64,000 bases of DNA from Tetraselmis striata (Eukaryota > Chlorophyta > Chlorodendrophyceae > Chlorodendrales > Chlorodendraceae). The DNA lies in NCBI GenBank assembly GCA_006384855.1, contig VCJN01001218.1:1-64000 (forward strand), written 5' to 3'. The notes beneath the pieces are model-generated. The model worked only from the letters and a program-made list of their open reading frames with translations. It did no database searches and had not been told where the DNA came from. Within the stretch, counting starts at the first letter, position 1, and the number at the start of each line of letters is the position of its first letter. A program made the position numbers and the translations under genes. Positions 39,003-52,000 of the stretch are shown piece after piece.

Positions 39003-39999
39003 ATGGCCAGCCCGCCTGCCGCCGGCACCGCCGCGGCGAGTGGGGAGAGCGCGGGAGAGTCGCACTGCTGGGAGGACTTCGGGCAGCGCGTGGACCTGAC
39101 GGCGCGCATCCGCGAGATTCTGATCAACTACCCCGAGGGCACCTCCATCCTGAAGGAGCTGCTGCAGGTGCGGCCGGCAGGCGGCCTAACTCCAGTCGTT
39201 CGCGAGCCCCCTCCCCCCGAGGGGGGGGGGGGGGGGGGGGGCTCCCACTCGGCTCTCGCTCTATCGCGATTTGCACACCTTTACAGCTTGGGGCGCTCCC
39301 GCGCCCACCCATGCACACCTCAGCTGCATGTCCTGCGCTGCTGGAATTGTGACAATGGCACTGCGCGTTGCTTATTGAGATTGTACCGAGGTTTCACTGC
39401 CAGAGCGGCAGTCGTACAACGAGCCATCCACCCTGATCCGCCCAAATGCGCCCCCCCACGTGCAGAACGCGGATGACGCGGGCGCGCAGACGGTGCGCTT
39501 CTGCCTGGACTACCGCACGCATGGCACAGACAGCCTGGTTCATCCCACACTGGCTGGCTTCCAGGTGACGTCAACCTTTTATTGCCGGTGTCCCCATCCA
39601 GTCCATCCTACATGCAGTGCCATCCAGGCGCAGGCGGGTGGGAGGGGGTGGGGTTGGGGGACGTTGCTGGGCAGAGGCGGAGGAGGCGGCGGCGTAAGTG
39701 CATTGCTCCCATGGGAGTCGCCGCGTTCCTGATCCAGACGCTGAGCCAGTCATTGCTGCGGTGCTGCTTCCCTTGCCGCCAGGGTCCCGCTCTGTATGTG
39801 TACAACGACGCCACATTTAAGGAGTCGGACTTTGCGTCCATCAGCAGCATCGGCGACAGCGGCAAAGCGAAGGACGCTGGCAAGACAGGGCGCTTTGGGT
39901 GCGCGCTGCAGCCCCCCGCCCCCCCCCCCCCCCCCCCCCCTTCCCCTTCTCCTTCGTGTGTGGCGTCCCGGGGGAAAGCTGCGCTACATCACGGCACTG

Positions 40000-40034
<35 letters not shown>

Positions 40035-43000
40035 CCCATCACTATCTCACCTTCTTTGTAACCGGACAGTGTCGGCTTCAACTCGTGCTACCACATGACA
40101 GACCTGCCCAGGTGGATGCGCTGCCCCCATTTCCGCTTGCAGCTTGTGCATGCCTGTTCTGGCAGTCCAGGGAAGGGGCAGGGGCTGATGACCCCCCGCC
40201 CTTCCCCCCTCTGTCTACCCCCCAAATCCATTGCAGCTTTGTATCCGGCCGCCATATCGTTATGTTCGACCCGCACTGCCGATACCTTCCCAATGTGTCG
40301 GTCGCTAATCCGGGCAAGAAGATCGACTTTGTGCGCCATGCCGTCGCAGAGCAGCACCCCGACCAGTTTGCCCCCTACCGGTACGCCGTCTGGCCCACCG
40401 CTTGCAGGCGCCACCAGCTTTTCCTCAGCCGCCCAGGACCACCCGCCCATCATGCTGATGCATCCCTCTGCACCACCCTTGCCGCAGCATCTTTGGCTGC
40501 GACATGGCCAGCTACTTTCCAGGCACGGTGTTCCGCTTCCCGCTACGCAGCGAGGAGCAGGCCGCTGTTAGCCGCATTAGCAAGCAGGTGGGCCGCGCTG
40601 CCCCCCCCCCCCCCCCCCCTCTCCCCACACACACATACCGCGCGGGATGGACGTTGCCTGAGCGGCTGGCTGCTGGGCAATGTGGGCGGCAGGTGTATGG
40701 CGTGGGCCGCGTGGAGGCGCTGCTGGAGGCCCTGCGGCTGGAGGCGGCCTCCATGCTGCTTTTCCTGAAGAGCGTGGAATCGCTGGAGACGTTCACCTGG
40801 GTGGCGGGGCAGGGCGCCCCGGAGCGGCTGCACGCCTGCGGTCTCGTGGCGGCGGGGGACGCGCTGCGCGCAGAGCGCCGCCTCTTCCTTACGGCGGCGG
40901 CGGGCGGCGGTGCGCCGGCTAAGGGGATGCACCGCCTGGATCTGCAGCACTGGTGAGCTCTGCGCATGAAGGCGGGGGGCCGGGGTGGGGGGGGGCAGTC
41001 CATCAGGCAGGCAGAGGGCCGCGTATATGGTGTAGCTTGACTCCCTGCTGTGAAACGCCCCTGTCACTGGTGGGCAAGCCACAGGTGCCTGACCCCCCCC
41101 CCCCCCCCCCCCTCCCCCTGCCGACCGTTCAATCCTGTTCCTGACCTGCTGTGCCCCGCACAGGGCGCGGGGAGGCGGGCAGCCCACAGCCGCTGGCACT
41201 TTCCTGGTGGTGCAGGAATGCGGCGGCGGGCCCGCGGCGGCAATGGCGCGCGACGCCGCCAAGTTCTTCAACTCGCCGCTCATGCCATGGGTCGGCGTGG
41301 CTGCACCTCTGCACGATACAGCCGTCCAGGTTGCCCCCCAACCCCCTTGGCTTGGTACCTCTCTTCCCTCCGCCTGTCGTATTGTCATGGCCCTGGTTAC
41401 ATACACTAGCTAGGGCGCAGGGGTACACATAGGCTGGCTGTTTGCTCACCGGCGTGGGGCGGATGGTGCGCAGGGGCTGGCGGAGGCGGGCCGCGCGTTC
41501 TGCTTCCTTCCGCTGCCGGTGGAGACGGGCCTGCCGGTGCATGTCAACGGCTACTTTGAGCTCTCCACCAACCGGCGCGACATCTGGTACGGCGCGGACC
41601 TTACCGGCGCCGGCAAGATGCGCTCCGACTGGAACGTCTGCCTCATCCACGAGGTGCCAGGATGCCCTCCCTTCTCCCCCCCCCCCCCCCCCCCCCCCCC
41701 CGCGGCACCCATCACAGAAAACCATCTTGTGTCTCCATACTGATACCTGGCTGCACCTCCCGCTGCCGCCTGTCACGCAGGTGGTGGCGCCCTGCTATGT
41801 GCGCGTGCTGGAGGAGGCGGCGCGCCGCCTGGGCCCCAGCGACGGCTTTTTCCAGCTGTGGCCAGCAGGCGAGGGGCTGCCGGAGCCGTGGGCCGGCCTG
41901 GCGCGCCGCGTGTACGCTGGCCTGGCGCGCTCGCCGGTCGTTTGGGCTGGAGGCGCCTGGGTGATGCCCGGCGACGCGGTGTACCCGGAGGGCCTGCCTG
42001 CACAGGACCCCAAGCTGCTGGAGGTCTGCGCCATGCCCTCTTCCCCCGCCTTCAATTGCCATGGACACCTTACTGGGCCGTGCCCGCTTGACCTCCCGGC
42101 TTCCACCCTGAGGAGAGTGCTTCGCGGCCTTGTCCGGGAAGTTCCTTCAGAAGCCCAGTCGCAGATTGCTGGGGTTGCTGGGCTGGCTGTGGGTGGGTGT
42201 CGGTCAAAGGGGTTGGTCGCCACCGGACAGCTGCATGCTACCGGGGTACAGACCCTGACTGCACTGTGCTGGCATGCGCAGACACTGGCAGCACTGGGCC
42301 TCCCGCTGGCGGTGATGCCCGTCCCCCTGTTGACGGCGCTGCGCACGCACACGCTCCGCGCCGGCGCCGCGCGACTGACAACGCCAGCGCTGGTGAGGGA
42401 ATGGCTGGGCGCACACAAAGACGCCTGCGCCCAGCTGGCCCCTCCCGCCGCCGTGGCGCGCCTGCTGGCGTTTGTCGCCTCGGACGTGGCGCCGCGCAGT
42501 CGCAGCTCTGTACTCACGCTTGCCGGCCTGCGCTGCGCCCCGATGGTAGACGGCACGCTGGGGCCGTTGGCGGCAGCTGGGAAGCCACCGCCCGCCGGCC
42601 CGCCGGTCATCTTCCTCGCGTCGGAGGCTGAAGAGGGCCTGCTGGCGGGCAGTCCGCAAGCCGGTGCCGCCCTGGTGGATGGCCCAGCAGTGCGGGCGGT
42701 GCCGGGGCTGGAGGCCACGCTGGGCGCGCTGGCTGTCACCGGCTGGCTCAACCTGCGCCGCCTCGGCGCGCCCGATCTCGCGGACATCTTCCTCCCGCCT
42801 CTGCTGCCGCGACCGGGGTTCCCCGGCCAGCGCCACGCGCCCTGGGACGGTGATGCAGCCTGGCTGGCGGCGCTGTGGGAGCTACTGCGTGGCTACGCTG
42901 GGCTGCGCCCCTTTGAGGCGGCGGGCCTGCCGCTTGCGCCCACCGTCTGCGGCCACCTGCATGCGCTCGTTCCCATGCCTGCGACGCCGCTGCTGCGGCA

Positions 43001-46000
43001 GCCACCCAGCGGCGTTTGGCCCCAGCGCCTCACAGATCTGCTGCAGCGCCTCGGCTGCTTCCTGCTGTCGCCTGGCAGTCTCGCGGCCCAGCATCCGGTG
43101 GGTCTCGCCCGTCCCTGTGCCCCTTTTCGCTCTGCTGATGCCATCCCAACTGCACCGTACTTCCAGTCAATACCCAGAACTGGGGATGAATGCCTCCTCC
43201 TTGCGTGAAGCATGCCTGTTTCCTGCGTACCTTGAAGCCACATTGGCGCCCCACTTGTATGTCTGACACTGCCTCAGCGCAGCAGTGCTATGCTTAACAC
43301 AAGTCTCTGCATACCATCCACCTCCTCTGCACCGCCTGCACCATGGTTGTTGCGAAAGCCAGGCGGCATGACAGCCCGCGCCCCATGTCATGTCGACAAT
43401 CTCCCCGGCAGGAGGTGGTCAAGCGCTACAGCCACCCACCAACGGCGCAGGGGATTCTGGATGCCCTGTTGGCTGCATGTGACGGGCAGGTCTGCCCCCG
43501 ACCCCTGCCCCACTTGCGCCACTACACGCTTGAAGCGGCAGGCGGCAGCCTTCTCGAGCCCGCAATTGGTCTCAGACTATTTGAATGCCTGAGTACCTGC
43601 CCTGTTGGCGGGTTATCCAGGTGGGGATGCTGGCTGCTGCGCTGGCCGTAGGCGGCAAGAGCGGCAGCACCGCGGCCGACGTCCACCTCCTGCGCCGCAC
43701 GCTGCTTGAGCCGGGCGCTTGGGCGGGTGTGGTGCGGCCTTCGCGCACCGTACTGGCGCTCCTGCGGGGGTTACCTATGTACTGCAGCGCCGCATACCGC
43801 CTGGAACTCACACCTGCAGCTCCGGAGGAGGGCACCGCCAGCAAGGAGCGCGCCGCACCTAACCTGAAATCCCTGGATGGGTGCACCACCTTTGTCGACC
43901 TCACAGGTACGTACCCCCCCCCCCCCCCCCCCCCCCCCCCCGGCCTTTGACATGGATGGTCCTCCATGGTACCAGCACAGCAGTAGCATCTATAAATTTT
44001 ATACTTCCTCCTCCTCGCCTGGCCTGCTCTGGGCCAGCCTCTATCTCCGCCCTTTTCTGCTCTTGTAGGGGTTGCAATTGAGGGAGGCGAGCTTCCCCAG
44101 CGGCGTGGATACTGTTGTGTATTCACCAAAACCACCACAGCATAGGGAGGCAATTTCATTTAGGGCTGTCATGATCATGTCATGTTATCATGTCCGTGTT
44201 GACCAGGGATAGGGATGCTCTTACCCTGGCAGGAAGGGTTCCCGCATGTCACACGGCATAAGACGGACTTTGCACTGACTGCGGGAATCGGTATATGCAC
44301 TGCCGGTGAGCTGCCGCAGGGGAGCGCTTCTTGCCGCCAGACCACATGCCAGCTGAGCTGCTCTCTCGCGAGTTCATCCTGGTGGATGATGCGGAGGAGG
44401 CGGCGCTGCTGGGGCGCCTGCTGGGGCTAGCCAAGCTTCCGCGGGCGCAGTTCTACCGGCGCTGTGCGGTGGAGGCCGCGCCGCAGCTGGCGACCGGGCT
44501 GCGGGACAGCGTGTTGCTGCAGATGCTGGGGGAGCTGCCGCAGCTCCGCGCGGAGGACCGTGACCTGGCGGGCTACCTCAAGGCCGCACCCTTTGTGCCC
44601 ACGGCGTCCGGAAAGCTGTGCGCCCCCGCAGAGCTTTACGACCCAAGGTGTGGCAATCCCCGCCTCACTTGCCATGTACACCGCCAGGGATTGGGCGTCA
44701 GACATCTTAATGTCACAATTCTGCAATGGATTCATTCCACTGGCTTTGCTCAGTTGAGTGGTGACGGCGATGTATATCTCACATTTACATCAGCAGTGTT
44801 ACTCCGGGGATCGTTAATGTCCCGGCCGCTATCGCGGGGCTGAAATATATGGAAGCAACGGTGTAGCATAGCGGTTTCACTCCAGGGGTACTTTCGTCGA
44901 CACAATGTGAAGGACCGGTAATACTCCAGGGGTAGTTCTGTGCAAACGGTTCGCATGTTCCTCCAGGGGTAGTCAGCGACTCCACCGTTAATAGTTTTAC
45001 TCTAGGGGTACCTGGTACTTAATATCGCCTTCTGCTGCTAGCTCATGTACATATACTTAGTGTCCCGGCCGGTATCCTGGTTCTGAAACATAGAGAAACA
45101 ACGGTGTATCTGGTTTTACTCCAGCGGTTGTTTTTGTCTACAGTGAGTAGAACCCGTCATACTTCGGGGTAGTTCCGTGTATAGTGCGCGTACTACCGGG
45201 GTCAGCGACTCCTGCACCTCATTTACATCAGTGTTACCCCGGAGTAGTTGTCCCGGCCGCTATCGCGGTGCTTAAATATTAAACAACGATTTACACAGGG
45301 GGTCACCCCACGGGTAGTTTCGTGTACAGTGTGCGGGACCCGTAATATTCCAGGGGTAGTTCCGTGCATGCACTGCGCTCATTACTCTAGGAGACGTCAG
45401 CGAGTCTTGCACCACATTTCTATCAGTTTTACTCTAGGGGTAGTCAATGTCCTGGCCGGTATCGCGGTGGCTGATATATATGTACATAACGGTGTACACA
45501 GGGGTTTACTCCAGGGGTAGTTTATTACCCATACACTAAATGGGACCTGTAATGCTCCAGGGGTAGTGCCGTGCACAGTGCGCGTGTTACTCCAGGGGTA
45601 GTCAGCCACTTGCACCACAAATCCAGTGCGGTGTTACTCCAGGGGTAGTTAATTTCCCGGCCGGTATCGCGTTGCTGAAATCTGGTACAGGTTTGACTCC
45701 GGGGGTAGTTTCTTCTAGACTGCAGATGGGACCCCCAATACTCCAGGGGTAGGTCCGCGCAGACAGCGCGTGTCAGTCCAGAGCTAGTCGGCGACTCTTC
45801 AACACACATCAGTACTATTACTCCAGGGGTAGTTACTGTCCCGGCCGGCATCGCGGTGCGGAAGCCTGGAAACTACGGAAACTACTAAAAAATGTTTGAC
45901 TCCAGGGGTAGGTTCTTCTCGGCAGTTTATTGGACCCGTAATAGTCCATGGGTAGTTTCGTGCAGACAGTACGCGTACTACTCCAGTGGTAGTCAGCGAT

Positions 46001-49000
46001 TCTGCATAACACTGATATCAATGTTACTCCAGGGGTAGTCAGCGATTCTGCATAATAACACTGATATCAATGTTACTCCAGGGGTAGTTAATGTCTCGGC
46101 TGGTATCGCGGTGCTGAAATATGAACGGTGCATTACAAGTTTGAACTCCGGGGGTAGTTTTGTCTAGCCTTTCCATTAGATTGAAAGGGACCCGTAATGC
46201 TCCGGGGTGGTTCCGTGCACACAGTACGCGTGTTACTCCAGGGGTAGTCAGCAACTCGCACCATATTCACATCATTGTTACGCCCGGGGTAGTTAATGTC
46301 CCGGCCGGTATCGCGGTGCTGAAATATGTACATAACCTACATACCCCGGTGTACACATGACAGTTTCGTCTCAACAGTTTGAAGCACTCCTGGGGTTGTT
46401 CCGTGCATATACTGCGCGTATTACTCTAGGGGTAGTCAGCGACTCGCACAACATTTACGTCAGTGTTACTCCCGGGGTAGTTAACGTCCCGGCCGCTATC
46501 CTGTGTGAAATACGGAAACAGTGGTGTACACAGGGTTTTACTCCCGGGATAGTGTGTCGTTTAATACAGCTTGCATGACTGCCCGTGATACTCCTGGTTT
46601 CGTGTATACAGTGCGCGTAGCACTCAAGGAGTACCTGTAGGTAGCTGCTCCCGACGTGCGCTGACTCGCGTGCTCCTGCCGGGTGCCGTGTATACACTAC
46701 GGATATTACTCCAGGGGTAGTAAGCGACTCACCTTTACATCGATTTTACTCCAGGGGTAGTTATTGAATGTCGACCGGTAATGCGATCCTATAAGTAAGC
46801 AATTGTATGTTCACAGCGGTTTCACTTCAGGTGAAGGACCCGTGATACTCCAGGAGTAGTTTTGCATACACTGTACGTGTATTGCTCCTGTGGTAGGTTG
46901 CGACCCTTGTAGAGCAGCAAGGAAATGTACTGCTTACACGACCTCATTTGAATCAATTAGTTTGTAAAGAGGGTTTACACTACAGAACGGATGGTTTTGT
47001 GATGAAGGTATCCCGAACCGTCCACATAATAACTAGCGCCCACGAGGCAGCGATGTTGAGTTCTGCATATTTGCCATGCCAACACACCAATACAGGCACA
47101 TCCATGCTCACGGCACATGGCGATGCCCTTGCCCCAATGTGTCTGAACTCACATGTCTGGCATTTGTTTGGGTGCGTCAGCCAGCCACGCTAGCAAGCAG
47201 GTATGGGTGGGATGCCCAAGGGGGTTTCTGGCTGTGGTGGGCTACTCTGCAAGATATAGCTGATACCGCTGCGTACTTGGCAGGGTGCCTGAGCTTGGGG
47301 AGATTTTGGATGGAGACCTGTGCTTCCCCTGCGATCCCTTCACAGACGAGGGTGAGTGGTCACTTCCCACTTCTCACGCATCCGGCGAACAAGCCTTTCA
47401 CCCATCCCCCCCAGCACATGCCATCTCCAGATGAGCGCTCCCTGCTGTGCTGCCGGTGCTTCTAGTGGCACTCTCCTCGCTGGCGCAGCTGGGCATGCGC
47501 TCGCGAGTGGAGCCTGACACCATCCTGCAGGCCGCCCGGCTGGTGGAGTCGCTGAAGGTGCTTTATGCCGCCGCTGCTATCCAAGCCCGCCCGTTGACCC
47601 CCCCTGCTGCTAGCCATCCACGGGGATGCTGACACTATCCGATCTAGGGCGGCCTTGCTGACTGAGTGCATTGGGTGGCACGTGCAGGATACGGATCCGG
47701 ACACCGCTGTGCAGCGCGGTGTGGTGCTGCTGGCCTACCTGGACACTGAGTGGAAGCGCATCCAGCAGGCATTGCGGCAGCCCGCCAAGCAGCTCGGCAA
47801 GATGCTGTCCAAGGTATGCGGACGTCCGGCCTACCTTAGGAGTCCCTAAGCCCCCTCACTTGCGCCCCCACTGGCCACTGGAGCAGCCCACCTCGATCCG
47901 CGTGCCGCCGCACAGGTCTTCAAGCAGGACAGCAACTGGGGCACTGCCGACGAGATGTGGGCTGAGTTGGCCATGATCAGCTGGTGCCCTGTGCTGACGG
48001 AGCCGCCGGTGGGCGGATTGCCCTGGCCGGAGGCCTTCACCTCGGCGCGCGTGGCACCGCCACGCCTGTGCCGCCCAGCAACCGACATGTGGCTGGCCTC
48101 GGCCTCTCTACATCTCACCTCTGGCGAGGTCTGCCCTGCCCATCAATTGCATGCACGCCTAAATATGTGGATGCCGGTTACTGGTATGGCTGTAGGGCTT
48201 GGGATCCAACCATGTCCTGCAAAGCATAACCAGTGCCTCTCTCTGAGTACGAGTTCCGCCGCCCACGCTTGCGTGTGCAGGTTCGCACGGGCGCCATGGC
48301 GGATGCGCTGGGATGGTCCACCCCCTTAGGTGGCAGTCTGCTGGCTACACAGCTTCGTGAGCTGGGCTCCATGCACCCGGAGGTTGGGTGCCGACCACCA
48401 GCACTTGAGGACTTTGCGTCCATGTCTTGCCCATAATATGCCAAGCTGTGCAGCCTTTTCATCGATACTGAGCCCTGCGGCCGCCCTCGCATAGGTGGAA
48501 AACACAGCGCTGTGCCAGGCGTTGGCTGCCGCGGTTCCTACACTGTACGCAGCGCTGTCCGCGCTGGATGCCAACCAGATGGAGGTAGCGGCGGAGCTGC
48601 TGCACGACACGCCCTGCGTGTGGGTGGGAAACGGGTTCCAGCCGCCCTCCCGGGTGACCCCACCCCCCTTCCAATCACAAATCTCTGCATCTTTCTCGGA
48701 TCCAGGCCGTCTGATGTGCTGACGCTGCCTGTATTACCGCATGCCTGCACAGGTGGCGTTCTCCGGGCCCATGAACCTGGCGCCCTGGCTGTACGTCATC
48801 CCCATTGATCTGGCGCCCTTCCAGGGCCTGCTGACCCGCCTGGGTGTGGCGCCATCCTTCACGCCGCAGCAGTACGCCAATCTGCTGGCGGAGGCGGCGG
48901 CGCGCGGGGGTGGGGAGCCGCTGTCGGGCGCCGCGCTTGCTCAAGCGCTGAGCGTGGTGCAGGCGCTGGCCGACTGGGCTGGTGGCGCTGGCGGCGGCTT

Positions 49001-52000
49001 TGGAGGCGGCGGGCGGCAGCCAGTGCTGCATGTGCCGGACAGCTTGGGCGTCTTGCGCACCGCAGGGGAGCTCGTCTTCAACGACGCGCCGTGGCTAGGC
49101 AACCGCCCGGACCTGCTGTTTGTGCACCCACGCATCAGTCACGAGGTGGCGGAGCTCATGGGCGTCGCCTCCTTCCGGCGCATGCTGCTGGCGCAGAGCG
49201 CCGACTCTATGGAGCTGGAGATGGCTTCGGTGGAGGCGTTTGGCCAGAGCGAGTCACTCACCACTCGGCTGAAGCACATCATCGACGCGTACGCTGACGG
49301 CCCCGGCATCCTGTTGGAGCTGCTGCAGAACGCGGACGACGCGGGCGCGCACGAGCTGGCGCTGATGCTGGACTGCGACACGCACCCCACGGACAGCGTA
49401 CTCAGCCCACGCATGGCGTGTTGGCAGGGGCCCGCGCTGCTGGCGTTCAATGATGCTGTGTTTAGCCCATCGGACTTTCACGCCATCAGCCGTATTGGGC
49501 AGGATGCCAAGCTGCAGCGCCCGGCCGCCACAGGTAGCTGTAACTCCACAGCCCCAACCTGCTCCCATATGTCATGGCGCCCCTAAACATGCCCCCATCC
49601 CTGGTTACTAGCGGCTGCATGCCGTTCCGTGTTGCATCGGTTTGTGATCCCAACACTCACCGCCTCTGCTTGTGCGCAGGCCGCTTTGGGCTGGGATTCA
49701 ACGCCGTGTACCACCTGACGGACGTTCCGTCCTTTGTGTCGGGGGACTACATCGTCATGTTTGACCCGCATGCCAAGTACCTGCCCGGCATCACGCCCGC
49801 GCAGCCGGGCCTGAAGATTGCGTTTCAGCGCGCCAACTTGCTAGCGCAGTTTCCGGACGCCTTTCAGCCGTATCTGAACTATGGCTGCACCCTTCGTGAG
49901 CACTTTCAGGTGCGTCTCCACCCTTGGCGCAGCTTCCTTCACGCCAGCTGGAGGCAGATACATATTTCTACAAGGGATCGGCTTGGCTGGCCTTATATAC
50001 TGTCCTAGGGCATCGCAATGGCGGGACACACTAAAATGTGGCAGGATTGCCCCATCAGCAGTTTAGATCCCGAGACCATGCCCGGGCTTCCTTTAGTGAT
50101 ACGGCTCTGATTATACTGACTGTTGATGCCTTGGTGGCGTCACTTTCAGGGTACCCTGTTTCGGTTCCCGCTGCGCACAGAGGGCATCGCCAGCGATATC
50201 ACCGGCGCGGCGTACCCGTCGCAGCGCGTGGAGACCCTGCTCGCGGCTTTTCAGAGCCAGGCCACGCGTGCGCTGCTCTTCCTCAAGAACGTCTCCCGCA
50301 TCCGTGTGCAGATAAAGCGCGAGGTGCGGCCCAATCCGGGATGGCGCCGAACGATCGTTGGGCGGCGGCATGAGTAAACCACGGCTTACTGATATCACAC
50401 AGTATTATGCTTAGGGCAGGCAGCTTGTGCGCCCCGGAGCGCTTGGCAGTCGCTTTGACTCTCTCGCTCCCACTTTTATATCTCTCTGTGTCCCCATATC
50501 CTGCATCCACGTGTCCTGCTTGACAATCAGGCAGATGGATTGAAGGGGGGCTGCAGCAGGCAGGGAAGGAGTCCCCATTCGCGTCATACATGACGTTGAA
50601 CATGGCGAGTCGGCACTGACCCATGCGTGCCGGTCCCGCAGGGCAAGGTGAGCACGCTGTTTGAGACGACTTTTGCACCACTACCAGGGCGCCCACACCC
50701 TCAGGCGGCAGTTGCCGAGTTTGTGGCGGGCAGCGGTGGCGCGGCGGGCCCGGATGGCCGCATGAGGGACTTTCACCGCCGGCTGGGCGAGTGCCGGGAG
50801 GGCGACCTGCCAAGCAGCTGCGAGGTGACCGACCGTCCACCCGACCAAGTGCAACCTAACAGCATCTATATTCCGAACACGTCATTCTGGGCCCAGCGTG
50901 CGGGCTCAAGCTTACCCACCTTTTCCGGTCTGATGACATGGCCCACTTAACCGTGTCGGGGCCCGCTATCTGGCATTTGAAGTGCAGCTTTGTTTTCACT
51001 GATCTGATTGCAAGTACGGGTGCTCGCCTCGCAGCATGCCATTGCCGCTCTGGCGGCATCATAGAACCTCCAGCGCTATTACTCTCACTGTACATAGTAT
51101 GATGAAGCATTTGTGCTACAGCGCAGGGCCTGGGCGCCTGTTGCTCTGCGAAACACCTCATGTGGCTCGAAGTGCAGCTGATTGTGCCTGTTGCTCTTTG
51201 GGTAGGTGATGCTGGCAGAGAGCCGCAGCGGCGCAAGCCAGCCCCAGCGCGAGCGCTGGCTGGTTGCCAATGGCCTGGGTGGCGGCGACGCACGGCGGCT
51301 CGCACTGCAACAAGCCATGCACAAGGGCGGCAAGCGGCTGGTGCCCTGGGCGGGCTGTGCGGTGCGACTGCCAGGGGCGGACGCGGCCACGGCCTGCGGC
51401 GCCACCAATGGCTTGGCCTTCTGCTTCCTGCCCCTGCCGCTGGCCACCGGCCTGCCGGTTCACGTCAACGGCTACTTTGAGCTGAGCTCCAACAGGCGCG
51501 ATCTCTGGTCGCACGGCGACGACCTTGCGGACGGTGCGGGGCGGCTGCGCGCGGACTGGAATGCCGCGCTGCTCCGGGACGGAGTGGCCCCGCTGTATGC
51601 TGACATGCTCGAGGCGGCCCGGGGGCAGCTGGGCCCCAGCAGTGGTTTCTTCGCCCTGTGGCCGCTGGCGCAGGTTTCAACCATGCCCTGGGCCGGCCTT
51701 GTCGCGGCCACGCTGCAGCTCCTGGCCGGGCGCGAGCTGGTGTGGGTGGAGGGAGGGGGCCGTAGCGGGCGCTGGGCCCGCCCGCGTGACCTGGCCTGGC
51801 CGGATGCTTCTAGCCCGCCTGCGTCCTGTGTCGTGGAGGCATTGAGGGACGACGGGATGGCGGTGCCGGCTGCGCTTGTGCCGGCTTCTGTCGGGGCGGC
51901 GCTGCAGGGCGCGGTGGAGGGGCTCTCGAGGCTGACCCCCGCGGCGGCGCGCGCCCATCTGGCAGCTCCCGGCGACCACCCTGCGCTCGCTCTGGCCCAC

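Larger units (their letters stand above)
39003..49250 (+). other. Sacsin-like module 1 (intact ATP site) and its exons
   Basis: Exons 39003-39167, 39466-39564, 39783-39898, 40070-40111, 40237-40380, 40488-40587, 40693-40952, 41164-41329, 41474-41653, 41781-42023, 42282-43097, 43412-43489, 43621-43906, 44341-44647, 47284-47351, 47466-47557, 47688-47813, 47916-48128, 48281-48382, 48495-48653, and the start of 48753-49533. All joins are phase-consistent. ATP-site residues: E52 and N56-A-D-D59 ([11 protein letters not shown]), then G124-RFGVGFN. Downstream landmarks that recur in later modules: [68 protein letters not shown]. The N-box resembles functional GHKL sites, so ATP binding is expected. 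Confidence 0.85.

Noticed and set aside
44795..46900. CRISPR-like regular repeat array
   Set aside because: The repeats are diverged, the spacers are also repeated, the unit is hierarchical, and it lies in a eukaryotic intron.
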